Positions 43,806 to 52,949 of a stretch of DNA of 64,000 nucleotides are shown here, piece after piece. Source of the DNA: Marivita sp041725935 (GTDB lineage: Bacteria; Pseudomonadota; Alphaproteobacteria; Rhodobacterales; Rhodobacteraceae). A program made the position numbers and the translations under genes. A model generated the notes under the pieces. The model searched no databases. It saw only the letters and a program-made list of their open reading frames with translations, and was not told the DNA's origin. Numbering within the stretch: position 1 is the first letter of the stretch; the number at the start of each line of letters is the position of its first letter. The stretch covers positions 13,780-77,779 of the forward strand of contig JBGRQD010000016.1 of assembly GCA_041725935.1 (NCBI GenBank). The letters run 5' to 3'.

Positions 43806-44651
43806 ATGAAACAGCGCCCTGCCAAAACCTTCATGTCCCGCGTCCGGGCCATCCTGCCCGATCTGCACCCGACCGAACGCAGGCTCGCCGAAGCGGTGCT
43901 GGATTTTCCCGGCGACATGGCCGGGTATTCCGCGTCCGAGATCGCCGCTTTGGCCGATGTGTCCAACGCCACCGTGTCGCGTTTCGTGCGCAAGCTGGGC
44001 TATGCGTCTTTTGACGAGGCGCGCAAGGCGGTGCGGGACGAAGGGCGCACCGGCTCTGCGTTGCTGCGGTTCGGCACCGGGCCGGACGACACGATCAGCA
44101 CCGCCGCGCGCCATTCCGAGCAGTCGCGCCTGAACGTCGAAGCCACCTATGCCGGGCTCGCGCCCGATGAGATCGACGCGCTGGCCCATGCGCTGCACAG
44201 CGCGCGGCGCGTCTGGATCGCGGGGTTTCGGGCTGGCTATCCGCTGGCCAGCTATCTTGGCTGGCAGATCAAACAGGTGGTGCCCAACGTATCGGTCCTG
44301 CCCCATCCGGGAGAAACACTTGCCGAATCCGCGGCGACCTTTGAACCCGAGGACGTGGCCGTGATCCTATTGCTGCGGCGCAACCCCAAGCTGGCCTGGT
44401 CGCTGGCGGATACGGCGGTCGTGTCAGGCGCTCAGGTGGCGTTGATCGGCGATGTGCAATCGATGGAGGCCCTACCCGCCCGCTGGCACATCACCTGCGA
44501 CACGACATCGTCGGGACCGCTGTTGAACCATGTGAGCGTGATGGCCGTCTGCAACCTGATCGCGGCGCGCACATTGGAGATGTCGGGATCGTTCGGGCGG
44601 CAGCGGATGGGCGATATCGAAGAGATGCACGATCGCTTGTCCGAGCTTTAG
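43806..44651 (+). CDS. RpiR-family regulator with SIS domain
   Basis: 281 residues: N-terminal helix-turn-helix (about 1-78; ASEIAALADVSNATVSRFVRKLGY) and a SIS sugar-phosphate-like domain (about 115-250; VWIAGFRAGYPLASYLGWQIK). Some RpiR proteins bind non-sugar ligands. It precedes the TRAP/racemase/amidohydrolase operon in the same direction and is one of two candidate regulators for the GCCT-N7-AGGC sites. Confidence 0.9.
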   Translation: MKQRPAKTFMSRVRAILPDLHPTERRLAEAVLDFPGDMAGYSASEIAALADVSNATVSRFVRKLGYASFDEARKAVRDEGRTGSALLRFGTGPDDTISTAARHSEQSRLNVEATYAGLAPDEIDALAHALHSARRVWIAGFRAGYPLASYLGWQIKQVVPNVSVLPHPGETLAESAATFEPEDVAVILLLRRNPKLAWSLADTAVVSGAQVALIGDVQSMEALPARWHITCDTTSSGPLLNHVSVMAVCNLIAARTLEMSGSFGRQRMGDIEEMHDRLSEL

Positions 44652-44705
44652 CGCGACAGATCAGCGATTCACCATCGGGCAATTTGCACACGCAGCACCC
44701 AGATC

Positions 44706-44726
44706 CTTGCCTAAATTTCAGGCAAG
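44706..44726. promoter_or_regulatory. Operator CTTGCCT-N7-AGGCAAG before the TRAP/amidohydrolase operon
   Basis: Perfect 7-bp arms flank AAATTTC, about 120 bp before the dctP start. The core GCCTAAATTTCAGGC has the same arms and spacer length as GCCTAAACTTGAGGC at 50685-50699, upstream of the second operon of the supercluster. Confidence 0.65.
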
Positions 44727-44844
44727 AGCACGTGAATTTCCGCGACCGCACAAGAAAACATTATTTCCTGCGTGCGCAAGCTGCGAAAAATCATTTTCAT
44801 GACACCCAAGTTTCCATCATGACTTTAGCTAGGAGAATCAGACC

Positions 44845-45816
44845 ATGACCAAACATCTGCTGTTTGCAGCGACCATTGCAGCCCTGCCCGCAGTCGCCTC
44901 GGCGCAAACCGTGCTTCAGATCAACTCGTCCCTCCCCGAAGGAACGTTTGCCCACGTGTTCCTGCAGGAATACGAAACCCGCCTCGAAGCAGCTGCTCCG
45001 GGCGAAATCGACGTTCAGATTTTCATGGGCAACACCTTGGGCAAGGAAGAAGACGTGCTTCAGGGTCTGTCGCTGGGCACGCATCAGGCCTCGCTCTCGG
45101 CCTCTGCGGTGGCGCAGATCAACAGCCGCAGCGCCATTTTCGACCTGCCGTACCTTTTCGAGGACCGCGCCGCGGTTCAGGCTTTTGCCGCCAGCCCGGC
45201 GGGCGAGATGCTCGCCGAAGGGTTCGAGGGCACCGGCATGGTGCTTGCCGCGATGTGGGATAACGGATTCCGCCAGATCACCAATGATGTGCGCCCGATC
45301 GTCGTGCCAGCCGATCTTGAAGGGCTGAAGATCCGCACCCCCACCAGCAAGCAGCGCGTCGAGATGTTCAACACGCTGGGCGCAAACGCCACGCCGCTGT
45401 CCTTTGGCGAGGTCTATTCCGCGCTCGATCAGGGCACGATCGACGGACAGGAAAACCCCGCCAACGTCGTGGACACGGCGAAACTCTACGAAGTGCAGGG
45501 CTACATGTCGCTGTCCAACCACGTCTACCTGCCGACCTTCCTCGTGTTCAGTGAAACCTTCCTCGCCTCGCTTGATCCTGCGCTGCAAGACTCCATCATG
45601 AGCGTGGCCCAGGACGTGGCCCCGTGGAGCTTTGAGTGGGGTGAGACAACCGACTCCGAGACCATCGCGGCGCTGTCGGACAAGATCGCCGTCAACGAGA
45701 TCGACTTTGCCGCCTTCCAGGCCGCAGCCGCCCCGCTTTACGAAAGCCCGACTTTCGTGGACGTGATCGGGGCAGACATGATCGCCGCGACTAAAGCCGC
45801 CCTTGGCATCGAGTAA
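44845..45816 (+). CDS. TRAP solute-binding protein, substrate unknown
   Basis: 323 residues with a signal peptide ending VASA-Q and an AGGAG ribosome site. DctP fold: LKIRTPTSKQRVEMFNTLGANATPLSFGEVYSALDQGTIDGQENP is split across the ligand-binding region, with the carboxylate arginine in KIRTP. First gene of an operon with permeases, a racemase-like protein and an amidohydrolase, so the ligand is probably a nitrogen-containing acid. Confidence 0.92.
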   Translation: MTKHLLFAATIAALPAVASAQTVLQINSSLPEGTFAHVFLQEYETRLEAAAPGEIDVQIFMGNTLGKEEDVLQGLSLGTHQASLSASAVAQINSRSAIFDLPYLFEDRAAVQAFAASPAGEMLAEGFEGTGMVLAAMWDNGFRQITNDVRPIVVPADLEGLKIRTPTSKQRVEMFNTLGANATPLSFGEVYSALDQGTIDGQENPANVVDTAKLYEVQGYMSLSNHVYLPTFLVFSETFLASLDPALQDSIMSVAQDVAPWSFEWGETTDSETIAALSDKIAVNEIDFAAFQAAAAPLYESPTFVDVIGADMIAATKAALGIE

Positions 45817-45826
45817 GGCACGCAAG

Positions 45827-46348
45827 ATGGACCGACTGGAGCACCTGATCGACCTGCTCGACCACTGGACAACAGCCGTGCTGGACGCGCTTGTGGTTGC
45901 CATGTCGGGCCTTCTGCTGATCCTGTTGAACTGGGCGGTCTTCGCCCGGTTCATTCTGAACGACAGCGTGTCCTGGGGCGAGGAATTGCCTGCGCATATC
46001 CTTGCGGCACTGACCTTTGTCGGCGCGGCCTACCTGACCCGCACCAACGAGCATCTCGGCTTCGATGCTGTCCTGCGGGTGTTTCCGCTGGGCGTGAAAC
46101 GGGTGGTAACTTGTGTGAACCTGATCCTGATGGGCGCGTTTGGTGCGCTGTTGGCGTGGTATGGCGGCATTGCCGCGCTGAGTTTCGGGTCTCGAACGCT
46201 GATTTCGATCGAACTGCCGATGGTGCTGTTTCGCGGCTCGATGGCCGCAGGTGGCCTGCTCATCGCGATTTTCTGCGCGGTGCGCCTTGTGGGCGTCGCG
46301 ACCGGGCGTATCGCGCCGGATGACCTTCTTCCCGAAAGTGACGCCTGA
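45827..46348 (+). CDS. TRAP transporter small permease, substrate unknown
   Basis: 173 residues from ATG 45827 (MDRLEHLIDLL), four membrane helices. The conserved VSWGEELPAHILAALTFVGAAY is the DctQ motif. A start at 45803 would overlap dctP and is less likely. Its stop shares a base with the next start. Confidence 0.92.
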   Translation: MDRLEHLIDLLDHWTTAVLDALVVAMSGLLLILLNWAVFARFILNDSVSWGEELPAHILAALTFVGAAYLTRTNEHLGFDAVLRVFPLGVKRVVTCVNLILMGAFGALLAWYGGIAALSFGSRTLISIELPMVLFRGSMAAGGLLIAIFCAVRLVGVATGRIAPDDLLPESDA

Positions 46349-47634
46349 TGTTTCTTGATCCCGGCTGGATGATCCTGATCCTGCTTCTCGTCCTGCTGAT
46401 CGCGGGGCTGCCCATCGCCTTTGTGCTTGGGGTAACCGCCGCCACGATGATCCTGCTCGATCCGGCTGTGGTGCCGCAGATCATCGGGCTGATCCCGTTC
46501 GGCGGGGCGAACAACTACCTGCTGGTGGCGGCGCTGCTGTTCATGATTGCCGGGGAAATCATGAACCAGGGCAAGATCGCGGAAAAGCTGATCGCCTTCG
46601 CGTCGTCGCTCGTGGGGCATATCCGTGGTGGGTTGGCGCATGTCAACATCCTGACATCGCTCTTCTTTTCCGAGATTTCGGGCACAGCGACATCGGATGC
46701 CGCCGCCATCGGGTCGGTGATGATCCCGCAGATGCGCAAGCGCGGTTACCCGGCGGCCTTCGCGGCAGCGGTCACATCGACCTCGGCGACCATGGCCATC
46801 ATCGTGCCTCCGTCGCTCAACCTGATCCTTTACGCCTATGTCGCAAATGCGTCGATCGCCGAGCTGTTCGCGGCGGGTATTCTTCCGGGCATCATGGTCT
46901 GCGCCCTGCTGATGGGCACCGCCTACATCATCTCGGTCAAGCGCGGCTATCCGACCGAGGGTGCGTTTTCCCTCAAGCGCGTGGCGGAAACCGGCAAGGA
47001 TGCGGCGATCCCGCTGACCCTGCCGATCCTCATTCTTGTCGGCATCCTTGGTGGCATCTTCACCGCAACCGAAGCGGGTGCCATCGCGGCGTTCTGGTCC
47101 ATCGTGCTGGCGGCGCTGGTCTACCGGACGGTGAAACTGGGCACGCTGATCGACACGCTGCGGGTGGCTGGCAAGCGGTCGGCGATGCTGATGTTCATCG
47201 TGGCCACCTCGACCCTGCTGGGCTGGTACCTGACCAACCAGCGTATCCCGCAGGATATCGCAGAGGCCATTCTGGGCCTTTCCGACAATTACTGGGTGGT
47301 GCTGCTGACGATCAACGTGTTCTTCCTGCTTGCCGGGACGATCATTCACGGCACACCTGCCATCCTGATGCTGGTACCGATCTTCCTGCCGCTGGCGGAC
47401 CAGCTGGGCATCGACCGCGTGCATTTCGGGCTGATCCTGACGATCAATCTGGGCATCGGGCAGCAGACGCCACCGGTGGCGTCCGTGGTGCTGATCACCT
47501 GCGCGATTGCCAAGATCTCGATCGCCAAGATCATTCCGTCGATGCTTGCTTTCATCGGGGCCATGCTGATCGCGCTGATCCTGGTCAACCTCTTCCCGGC
47601 GATTTCGCTCTGGCTGCCCTCGGTGCTGGTCTGA
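46348..47634 (+). CDS. TRAP transporter large permease, substrate unknown
   Basis: 428 residues with about twelve helices, DctM type: HVNILTSLFFSEISGTATSD, IVPPSLNLILYAYVA, LTINLGIGQQTPPVASVVLI. Overlaps the racemase-like gene as TGATG, so import and catabolism are translationally coupled. Confidence 0.94.
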   Translation: MFLDPGWMILILLLVLLIAGLPIAFVLGVTAATMILLDPAVVPQIIGLIPFGGANNYLLVAALLFMIAGEIMNQGKIAEKLIAFASSLVGHIRGGLAHVNILTSLFFSEISGTATSDAAAIGSVMIPQMRKRGYPAAFAAAVTSTSATMAIIVPPSLNLILYAYVANASIAELFAAGILPGIMVCALLMGTAYIISVKRGYPTEGAFSLKRVAETGKDAAIPLTLPILILVGILGGIFTATEAGAIAAFWSIVLAALVYRTVKLGTLIDTLRVAGKRSAMLMFIVATSTLLGWYLTNQRIPQDIAEAILGLSDNYWVVLLTINVFFLLAGTIIHGTPAILMLVPIFLPLADQLGIDRVHFGLILTINLGIGQQTPPVASVVLITCAIAKISIAKIIPSMLAFIGAMLIALILVNLFPAISLWLPSVLV

Positions 47635-48320
47635 TGCGCCTGCTGGTCGTCAACCCGAACACGTCGCAGGGCATCACAGACCGGATCGCGCGGGCCGCGC
47701 AAAGCGCCGCGCATCCGGGTGAGCATGTCACAACCTTTTCGGCGGCATTTGGTCCTGAACTGATCGTCACGCCCGAGGATGGCACAGAGGCCACGCGGGG
47801 CGTGATCGAGACCATCCGCGCGCAGGACCACCTGCCCGACGGGATCGTTCTGGCCTCGTTCGGGGACACCGGATCAGCCGAAGTGCGGGCACTCTGGCCC
47901 GACATTCCGGTGATCGGCATTGCCGAGGCGGCGTTCGGAACCGTGCGTCGGATCGGTGGCCCCTTCGCCATCGTAACCTTTGCGCCCGAAGTCGCGCCAC
48001 CCCTGCGGGACAAGGCACATGAGCACGGTGTTGGCGATCACCTGATGCGCGTTGCCGCCTGTTCGGAACCGCTGCTGGGCGATCCGGCCGATGTGGCCGA
48101 TGACCGTTTCGCGCCATTGCTGGAGCTGTGCCACGCCTGCGTCTCGGACGGCGCGGTCTGCATCGTCATGGGCGGCGGCCCTCTGGCGGGCCTTGCCGCG
48201 CGGATCGCGCCGCTCTGCCCGGTGCCCATCATCGACGGCACGGTCGAGGCGGTGAGGCAAATCCGGGCGCGCATCCTGCACAGCGGAACCGCGCGGCAGG
48301 TCGGGGGCGGCAAGGCTTGA
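47634..48320 (+). CDS. Asp/Glu/hydantoin racemase-family protein lacking both catalytic cysteines
   Basis: 228 residues. LLVVNPNTSQGITDRI at the N-terminus and a fold with repeated alpha/beta halves assign it to the hydantoin-racemase branch. In active members the two halves carry ACFxDPG and GCxGM cysteines. Here they read ASFGDTG (about residue 78) and MGGGPLAG (about 180). Racemisation by a two-cysteine mechanism is therefore unlikely. It is coupled to dctM (TGATG) and to the amidohydrolase (TTGA). A paralogue lies at 56782. Confidence 0.85.
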   Translation: MRLLVVNPNTSQGITDRIARAAQSAAHPGEHVTTFSAAFGPELIVTPEDGTEATRGVIETIRAQDHLPDGIVLASFGDTGSAEVRALWPDIPVIGIAEAAFGTVRRIGGPFAIVTFAPEVAPPLRDKAHEHGVGDHLMRVAACSEPLLGDPADVADDRFAPLLELCHACVSDGAVCIVMGGGPLAGLAARIAPLCPVPIIDGTVEAVRQIRARILHSGTARQVGGGKA

Positions 48321-49858
48321 GCACACAGATCATCACCGCGAAATGGATTGTCACCGGCACGTCCCACGATGGGGATATCCATATGCTGGACGATGCCGCC
48401 ATCGCCTTTGCCGACGGGGTAATCCTTGCCGTTGGTCCGAGGACCGAAGTGACCACCGCCTTTCCCAGTGCCGAGGTGACGGCCTATCCGCGTCACCTGA
48501 TCATGCCGGGGCTGATCAACGCCCATCACCATGTCGGGCTGACGCCGTTGCAACTGGGCGCACCGGATTCACCGCTGGAATTGTGGTTCGCGGCGCGGCT
48601 CGCCATCCGCAAGGTCGATCCCTATCTGGACACGCTGTATTCCGCGTTCGAGATGATCTCGTCCGGAGTGACAACCGTCCAGCACATCCAAGGCTGGGCC
48701 ATGGGTGATCTGGAGGCCGTGGTCGGTTCGGCCGGTTCCGTGATGGACGCCTATGCCGATATCGGCATGCGCGCGTCCTACTCCTATGGCGTGCGCGAAC
48801 AGAACCGCTTTGTCTACGAGGACGATGCCGCCTTCTGTCGTCGGCTGCCGCCGGAAACCGCCAAGAAGATGGCGGCGCATCTGCAACGTCTGACCATGCC
48901 GTTTGACGATTTCCTGACCATGTTCGACCAACTCACCGATACGAAAACATCGCCGCGTGCACGGGTGCAACTGGCCCCGGCGAACCTGCACTGGATGAGT
49001 GATGACGGTCTGCTGGCGCTGAAGGAAAAATCCGTCGCGGCGGATGTGCCGATGCATATGCACCTTCTCGAAACCGCGTATCAGAAAGAATACGCGGCCC
49101 GGCGCACTGGCACGACGGCGGTGCGGCATCTGGAAAAGCTGGGGCTGCTGGGACCACATATGACACTTGGGCACGGCGTCTGGATGACCGAAGAGGACAT
49201 CGAGATCTGCGCCGGAACCGGCACCTGCATCTGTCACAACTGCTCGTCCAACCTGCGCCTGCGGTCCGGAATTCTGCCGCTGATGCCCCTGATTGACCGT
49301 AGCATGACCGTCGGCATGGGGATCGACGAAGCCGGGATCAACGATGACCGCGACATGTTGCAGGAAATGCGGTTGGTTCTGAACCTGCACCGATTTCCGG
49401 GGATGGACCCCGCCGAGGTGCCGTCGGCGGGGGAGGTGCTGCGCATGGCAACCGAACACGGCGCGCGCACCACTCCCTTTGGCACTCAGATCGGACGCCT
49501 TGATCCCGGGTGCCGCATGGATGCCGTGGTGGTGGATTACGACAGCGCCACCTACCCCTATCAGGACACTGACATCGCGCCGATGGTTGCGCTGATCCAC
49601 CGGGCGAAGTCCAAGGATGTGCACAGCGTCCTCATCGAAGGTGACGTGGTGTATCACGAAGGCCGGTTCACGCGGGTGGATCGCGACGCCGTTCTGGCCA
49701 GGATCGCCGAGGCGCTGGCCAAACCGCGCGATGCCGACGAGGTGAACCGTCATGCCCTGCGCGAAGCGGTGTTTCCGACGGTGCAGGCGTTCTATGACGG
49801 TTACCTTCAGTCCACTGCAGACCGCGATCCGTTCTACAAGGGCTCATCGCGTCACTGA
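48317..49858 (+). CDS. Metal-dependent amidohydrolase, AtzB/TrzN/guanine-deaminase-like
   Basis: 513 residues from TTG 48317, which overlaps the racemase stop (TTGA). Metal site: MPGLINAHHHVG (HxH, about 62-66), HMHLLETAYQKEY (about 240), LGHGVWMTEED (about 280) and GIDEAGINDD (Asp). This is the cytosine-deaminase-like subtype that removes amino or alkylamino groups from N-heterocycles. Long insertions distinguish it from guanine deaminase. The substrate is unknown; TRAP import suggests that it carries a carboxylate. Confidence 0.88.
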   Translation: MSTQIITAKWIVTGTSHDGDIHMLDDAAIAFADGVILAVGPRTEVTTAFPSAEVTAYPRHLIMPGLINAHHHVGLTPLQLGAPDSPLELWFAARLAIRKVDPYLDTLYSAFEMISSGVTTVQHIQGWAMGDLEAVVGSAGSVMDAYADIGMRASYSYGVREQNRFVYEDDAAFCRRLPPETAKKMAAHLQRLTMPFDDFLTMFDQLTDTKTSPRARVQLAPANLHWMSDDGLLALKEKSVAADVPMHMHLLETAYQKEYAARRTGTTAVRHLEKLGLLGPHMTLGHGVWMTEEDIEICAGTGTCICHNCSSNLRLRSGILPLMPLIDRSMTVGMGIDEAGINDDRDMLQEMRLVLNLHRFPGMDPAEVPSAGEVLRMATEHGARTTPFGTQIGRLDPGCRMDAVVVDYDSATYPYQDTDIAPMVALIHRAKSKDVHSVLIEGDVVYHEGRFTRVDRDAVLARIAEALAKPRDADEVNRHALREAVFPTVQAFYDGYLQSTADRDPFYKGSSRH

Positions 49859-49916
49859 GGCGCAGCCCCGATCTGTGGTATGACGGCGGCAATTGACCTT
49901 CCCGCGCGATGGCGGC

Positions 49917-50663
49917 ATGACCGGAGGCACTCTTGCCTCAACCCCAGTCCTCCGGCGCACACCTTTCATGCAGATACCCTCGGAAACCTCCAAGGCCACG
50001 GCGGAACGTATCGCCGCGATCCTGCGCGACCGGATCGTCAAAGGCGAGTTTGCGCCCCTGGATCGGCTGGTCGAACGCCGGCTCTCGGCAGAGCTTGACG
50101 TGTCACGGACCCCGGTGCGCGAAGCGTTGAAACTGCTCGAGGCAGACGGGCTGATCGAGATCACGCTGCATCGCGGTGCGCTGGTGTCCATGTTCGGCCC
50201 CGAAGAGGCGGTGCATCTTTTCGACGTCATCTCCAGCCTCGAAAGCCTCGCGGCGCAGCGGCTTGCCGAAACGATCACGGCAGACAGCCTGCAACAGCTG
50301 GAAGATCTGCACGGAACCATGCTGGAGCAGTTTCGGGCGGACCGGATCAGCGACTATTTCGACACCAACACGCTGATCCACGATTTCATCGTCAGCCGAA
50401 GCGGCAACCCAATCGTGATAGAGACCCATCGCCGCCTGATCGCCCGGGCGCGGCGCGGGCGATTCATGGCGATCATGAACCGTGACCGTCTCGAACAGGC
50501 TGTCGGAGAACACGAGACCCTGATGCAGTCGTTTCGGTCACGCGACCCCGATAAGGCGGCGGAGATCTGGAAGATCCACCTGCGTCACACCGGCGAGACT
50601 TTGGCCGAGGTTCTCAGCCGCCAGAGCGACCGGAGCAGTGACGGTTTCGATCCAGCCCATTAA
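49917..50663 (+). CDS. GntR-family (FCD) regulator of the supercluster
   Basis: About 248 residues; the start is uncertain between 49917 and 49968. Winged helix: IAAILRDRIVKGEFAP, then VSRTPVREALKLLEADGLI. FCD domain follows with DTNTLIHDFIVSRSGNP and HETLMQSFRSRD. It lies between the two catabolic operons, in the same direction as both, and is a good candidate to bind the GCCT-N7-AGGC palindromes. Confidence 0.9.
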   Translation: MTGGTLASTPVLRRTPFMQIPSETSKATAERIAAILRDRIVKGEFAPLDRLVERRLSAELDVSRTPVREALKLLEADGLIEITLHRGALVSMFGPEEAVHLFDVISSLESLAAQRLAETITADSLQQLEDLHGTMLEQFRADRISDYFDTNTLIHDFIVSRSGNPIVIETHRRLIARARRGRFMAIMNRDRLEQAVGEHETLMQSFRSRDPDKAAEIWKIHLRHTGETLAEVLSRQSDRSSDGFDPAH

Positions 50664-50684
50664 TTCCCTCCCCCCTGCCGAACC

Positions 50685-50699
50685 GCCTAAACTTGAGGC
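50685..50699. promoter_or_regulatory. Operator GCCT-N7-AGGC before the ABC/amidase operon
   Basis: GCCTAAACTTGAGGC, about 100 bp upstream of the binding-protein start. It matches the 44709-44723 site in arms, spacer length and 12 of 15 bases. Two copies at two operon heads imply one shared regulator. Confidence 0.6.
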
Positions 50700-50747
50700 A
50701 GAACCATGCGTGGACCAGCCCGTAGTCCCATGAAAACAGGACTTTTC

Positions 50748-50767
50748 CAAAATGGCATGCCATTTTG
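50748..50767. promoter_or_regulatory. Perfect 20-bp palindrome CAAAATGGCATGCCATTTTG
   Basis: Every base pairs with its mirror, and it ends 34 bp before the binding-protein start codon. At this position a bound dimer would block the promoter or early transcription. A second regulator or a second site type for the GntR protein is possible. Confidence 0.6.
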
Positions 50768-50801
50768 AGGGCAGTGAAAATCCTGCTGGGGGAAGTGAAC
50801 A

Positions 50802-51857
50802 ATGAAGAGACTGACCAAGGGCATGCTGTCCCGCCGATCCGTTCTGAAAGGTTCGGCCTATGCGGCGCTGGGAACGCTTGCGACACCGGCGATCCTGCGC
50901 GCACAAAGCACCGAACTTGTCATCGGTTGCGCCGGGTCGCACACCGCGTGGATGGAAGCGGTCGTCATCCCGCACATGAAAACGGCCATCGGGGCCGATA
51001 TCCTGTTCGAAGGTACCAAGTCGTCGGTGAACCTTGAAAAGATGTCGTCGAACAAGGATGCGCCTTACCTGTCGGTGGTCCAGATGGACGATCCGGTGAT
51101 GATCCAGGCGGTCGAGGCCGATCTGCTGACGCCGATCACCGCCGACGCCGTGCCCAACATGACCGATCTGCGGCCCGATGCCATTCACATGGACGGGATG
51201 TGGTGCAACTACGTTCAGCCTTGGGCGGGCGTGGCCTACAACACCGAATTCGCGCCGGATGGCGTGCCGTCCTGGAGCAGTTTGTGGATGCCCGAGGCCA
51301 AGGGCCAGATCATCATTCCGTCGCTTCAGAACACCGAAGGCATGTGGACCCTGTTCATCGCAGCTATGCTCGGGTCGGGCAAACCCTTCTCTGAGGCGCA
51401 ATACGAGATCGACGCCGCCTTCGCCAAGCTGGAAGAACTCAAGCCGAACCTTTTGTCGGTCTACACAACGATGAGCCAGGCCTTCAACCTGCTGGAACAG
51501 GGCGAAATCACCATGCTGGCGGGCAGTTTCTCGTCCTATGCGCTGCCGCGCAAGGCTGAAGGCGCGCCGGTCGATCTGGCTGCACCCTCCGAGGGAATTT
51601 TTGCAATGCCTTCGGGTATTTGCCTTGTCAAAGGCGGCCCGAACCCGGAACTGGCGGAGGCCTATGTCAACGAGATGCTAGGCCCGGTCATGCAGGCCGA
51701 AATCGCAAGTTTCTCGGCCTCGGTTCCGGCCAACACCACCGTGACCGCCGGCGCGATCATCCCCGACGGTGTGCCGATCTACGGACCCGACTGGGCGTTC
51801 GTGGCGGCGAACCGACGCGACTGGATCGAACGGTTCGACAAGCTGATGGCGCTCTGA
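50802..51857 (+). CDS. Spermidine/putrescine-type ABC binding protein with Tat signal
   Basis: 351 residues. The N-terminus has SRRSVLKG followed by a hydrophobic stretch and ILRAQS, a twin-arginine signal, so it is exported folded. The mature domain is PotD-like (extracellular solute-binding). First gene of a seven- or eight-gene operon; the substrate is probably the compound degraded by the downstream hydrolases. Confidence 0.9.
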   Translation: MKRLTKGMLSRRSVLKGSAYAALGTLATPAILRAQSTELVIGCAGSHTAWMEAVVIPHMKTAIGADILFEGTKSSVNLEKMSSNKDAPYLSVVQMDDPVMIQAVEADLLTPITADAVPNMTDLRPDAIHMDGMWCNYVQPWAGVAYNTEFAPDGVPSWSSLWMPEAKGQIIIPSLQNTEGMWTLFIAAMLGSGKPFSEAQYEIDAAFAKLEELKPNLLSVYTTMSQAFNLLEQGEITMLAGSFSSYALPRKAEGAPVDLAAPSEGIFAMPSGICLVKGGPNPELAEAYVNEMLGPVMQAEIASFSASVPANTTVTAGAIIPDGVPIYGPDWAFVAANRRDWIERFDKLMAL

Positions 51858-51860
51858 TCC

Positions 51861-52949
51861 ATGCAGGGCTCCGAAGGATCGGAGCCGGACAAACGCGCCT
51901 ATCTCGACGTGGTCGGGGTGGGCAAGGCGTTCAAGGGAACCACCGTGATGTCCGACATGGACTTCCGCGTGGCGAGAGGAGAGCTTGTGTCTCTTCTCGG
52001 CCCCTCCGGCTGCGGCAAGACCACATTGCTGCGAATCATCGCAGGACTGACCTCGGCTGACGTGGGTGACATCCTGCTGGATGGACGCGCCATCACGCAG
52101 GTGCCCGCGCATCGCCGCAACATCTCGGTGGTGTTCCAGAGTTACGCGTTGTTCCCGCACCTGACAGTGGCCGAGAACGTCGCGTTTGGCCTGCGGGCGC
52201 GCAGCGTTCCAAAACCCGAGATCGGTGACAGGGTCAGCGACGCGCTGCAACTGGTGCGGATGCACGGCTTTGCCGATCGGCCAGTGGCCGCCCTGTCGGG
52301 GGGCCAGCAACAGCGCGTGGCCGTGGCCCGTGCGCTGGTGGTCGATCCGGTGCTGTTGCTGCTGGACGAACCGTTTTCCGCGCTGGATCGCAAGCTGCGA
52401 GAGACCATGCAGGTTGAGTTGAAATCGCTGTTGCGCGACCGGAACATGACGGCGATCTTTGTCACGCATGATCAGGAAGAAGCGATGGGCGTGTCGGACC
52501 GCATCGCGGTGATGAATGCGGGACGGATCGAACAATTCGCAACCCCGTCAGAACTCTACGCCCGCCCGCAATCGGCCTTCGTGATGGATTTCGTTGGCCT
52601 GTCGACGCGGATGCGCGGCCGGGTCAAGCAGACCGAGGGTGGTGTTATGCAGATCGACACGGCCAGCGGAATGGTGCGCGCACCCGGCGCGCTTGGCATC
52701 GGCACGGAGGTGACCATCGGCATCCGCCCAGAACTGATCCAGCCGGGTGCGGGCGAGAACACCATCAACGTCACCTTGGCCGACGCGATGGTGCTTGGCG
52801 CGAAAACCCAGCTTCACGGTGTCAGCCATGCCGCCGAGGACCGGTTGCTCTGCGAAGTGCCAGGCATCCAGACCGGCATGAACCGGGGGCAGGACGTGAG
52901 TTTTGGCTGGTCGGTCAACGACACGCTGGTCTACGAGGCGGCGCACTGA
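51861..52949 (+). CDS. PotA-type ABC transporter ATP-binding protein
   Basis: 362 residues: Walker A GPSGCGKTT (about 49), signature LSGGQQQR (about 150), Walker B LLLLDEPFSALD, switch VTHDQ, then a C-terminal TOBE domain (about 290-355). Shares one base with the next permease gene. Confidence 0.94.
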   Translation: MQGSEGSEPDKRAYLDVVGVGKAFKGTTVMSDMDFRVARGELVSLLGPSGCGKTTLLRIIAGLTSADVGDILLDGRAITQVPAHRRNISVVFQSYALFPHLTVAENVAFGLRARSVPKPEIGDRVSDALQLVRMHGFADRPVAALSGGQQQRVAVARALVVDPVLLLLDEPFSALDRKLRETMQVELKSLLRDRNMTAIFVTHDQEEAMGVSDRIAVMNAGRIEQFATPSELYARPQSAFVMDFVGLSTRMRGRVKQTEGGVMQIDTASGMVRAPGALGIGTEVTIGIRPELIQPGAGENTINVTLADAMVLGAKTQLHGVSHAAEDRLLCEVPGIQTGMNRGQDVSFGWSVNDTLVYEAAH

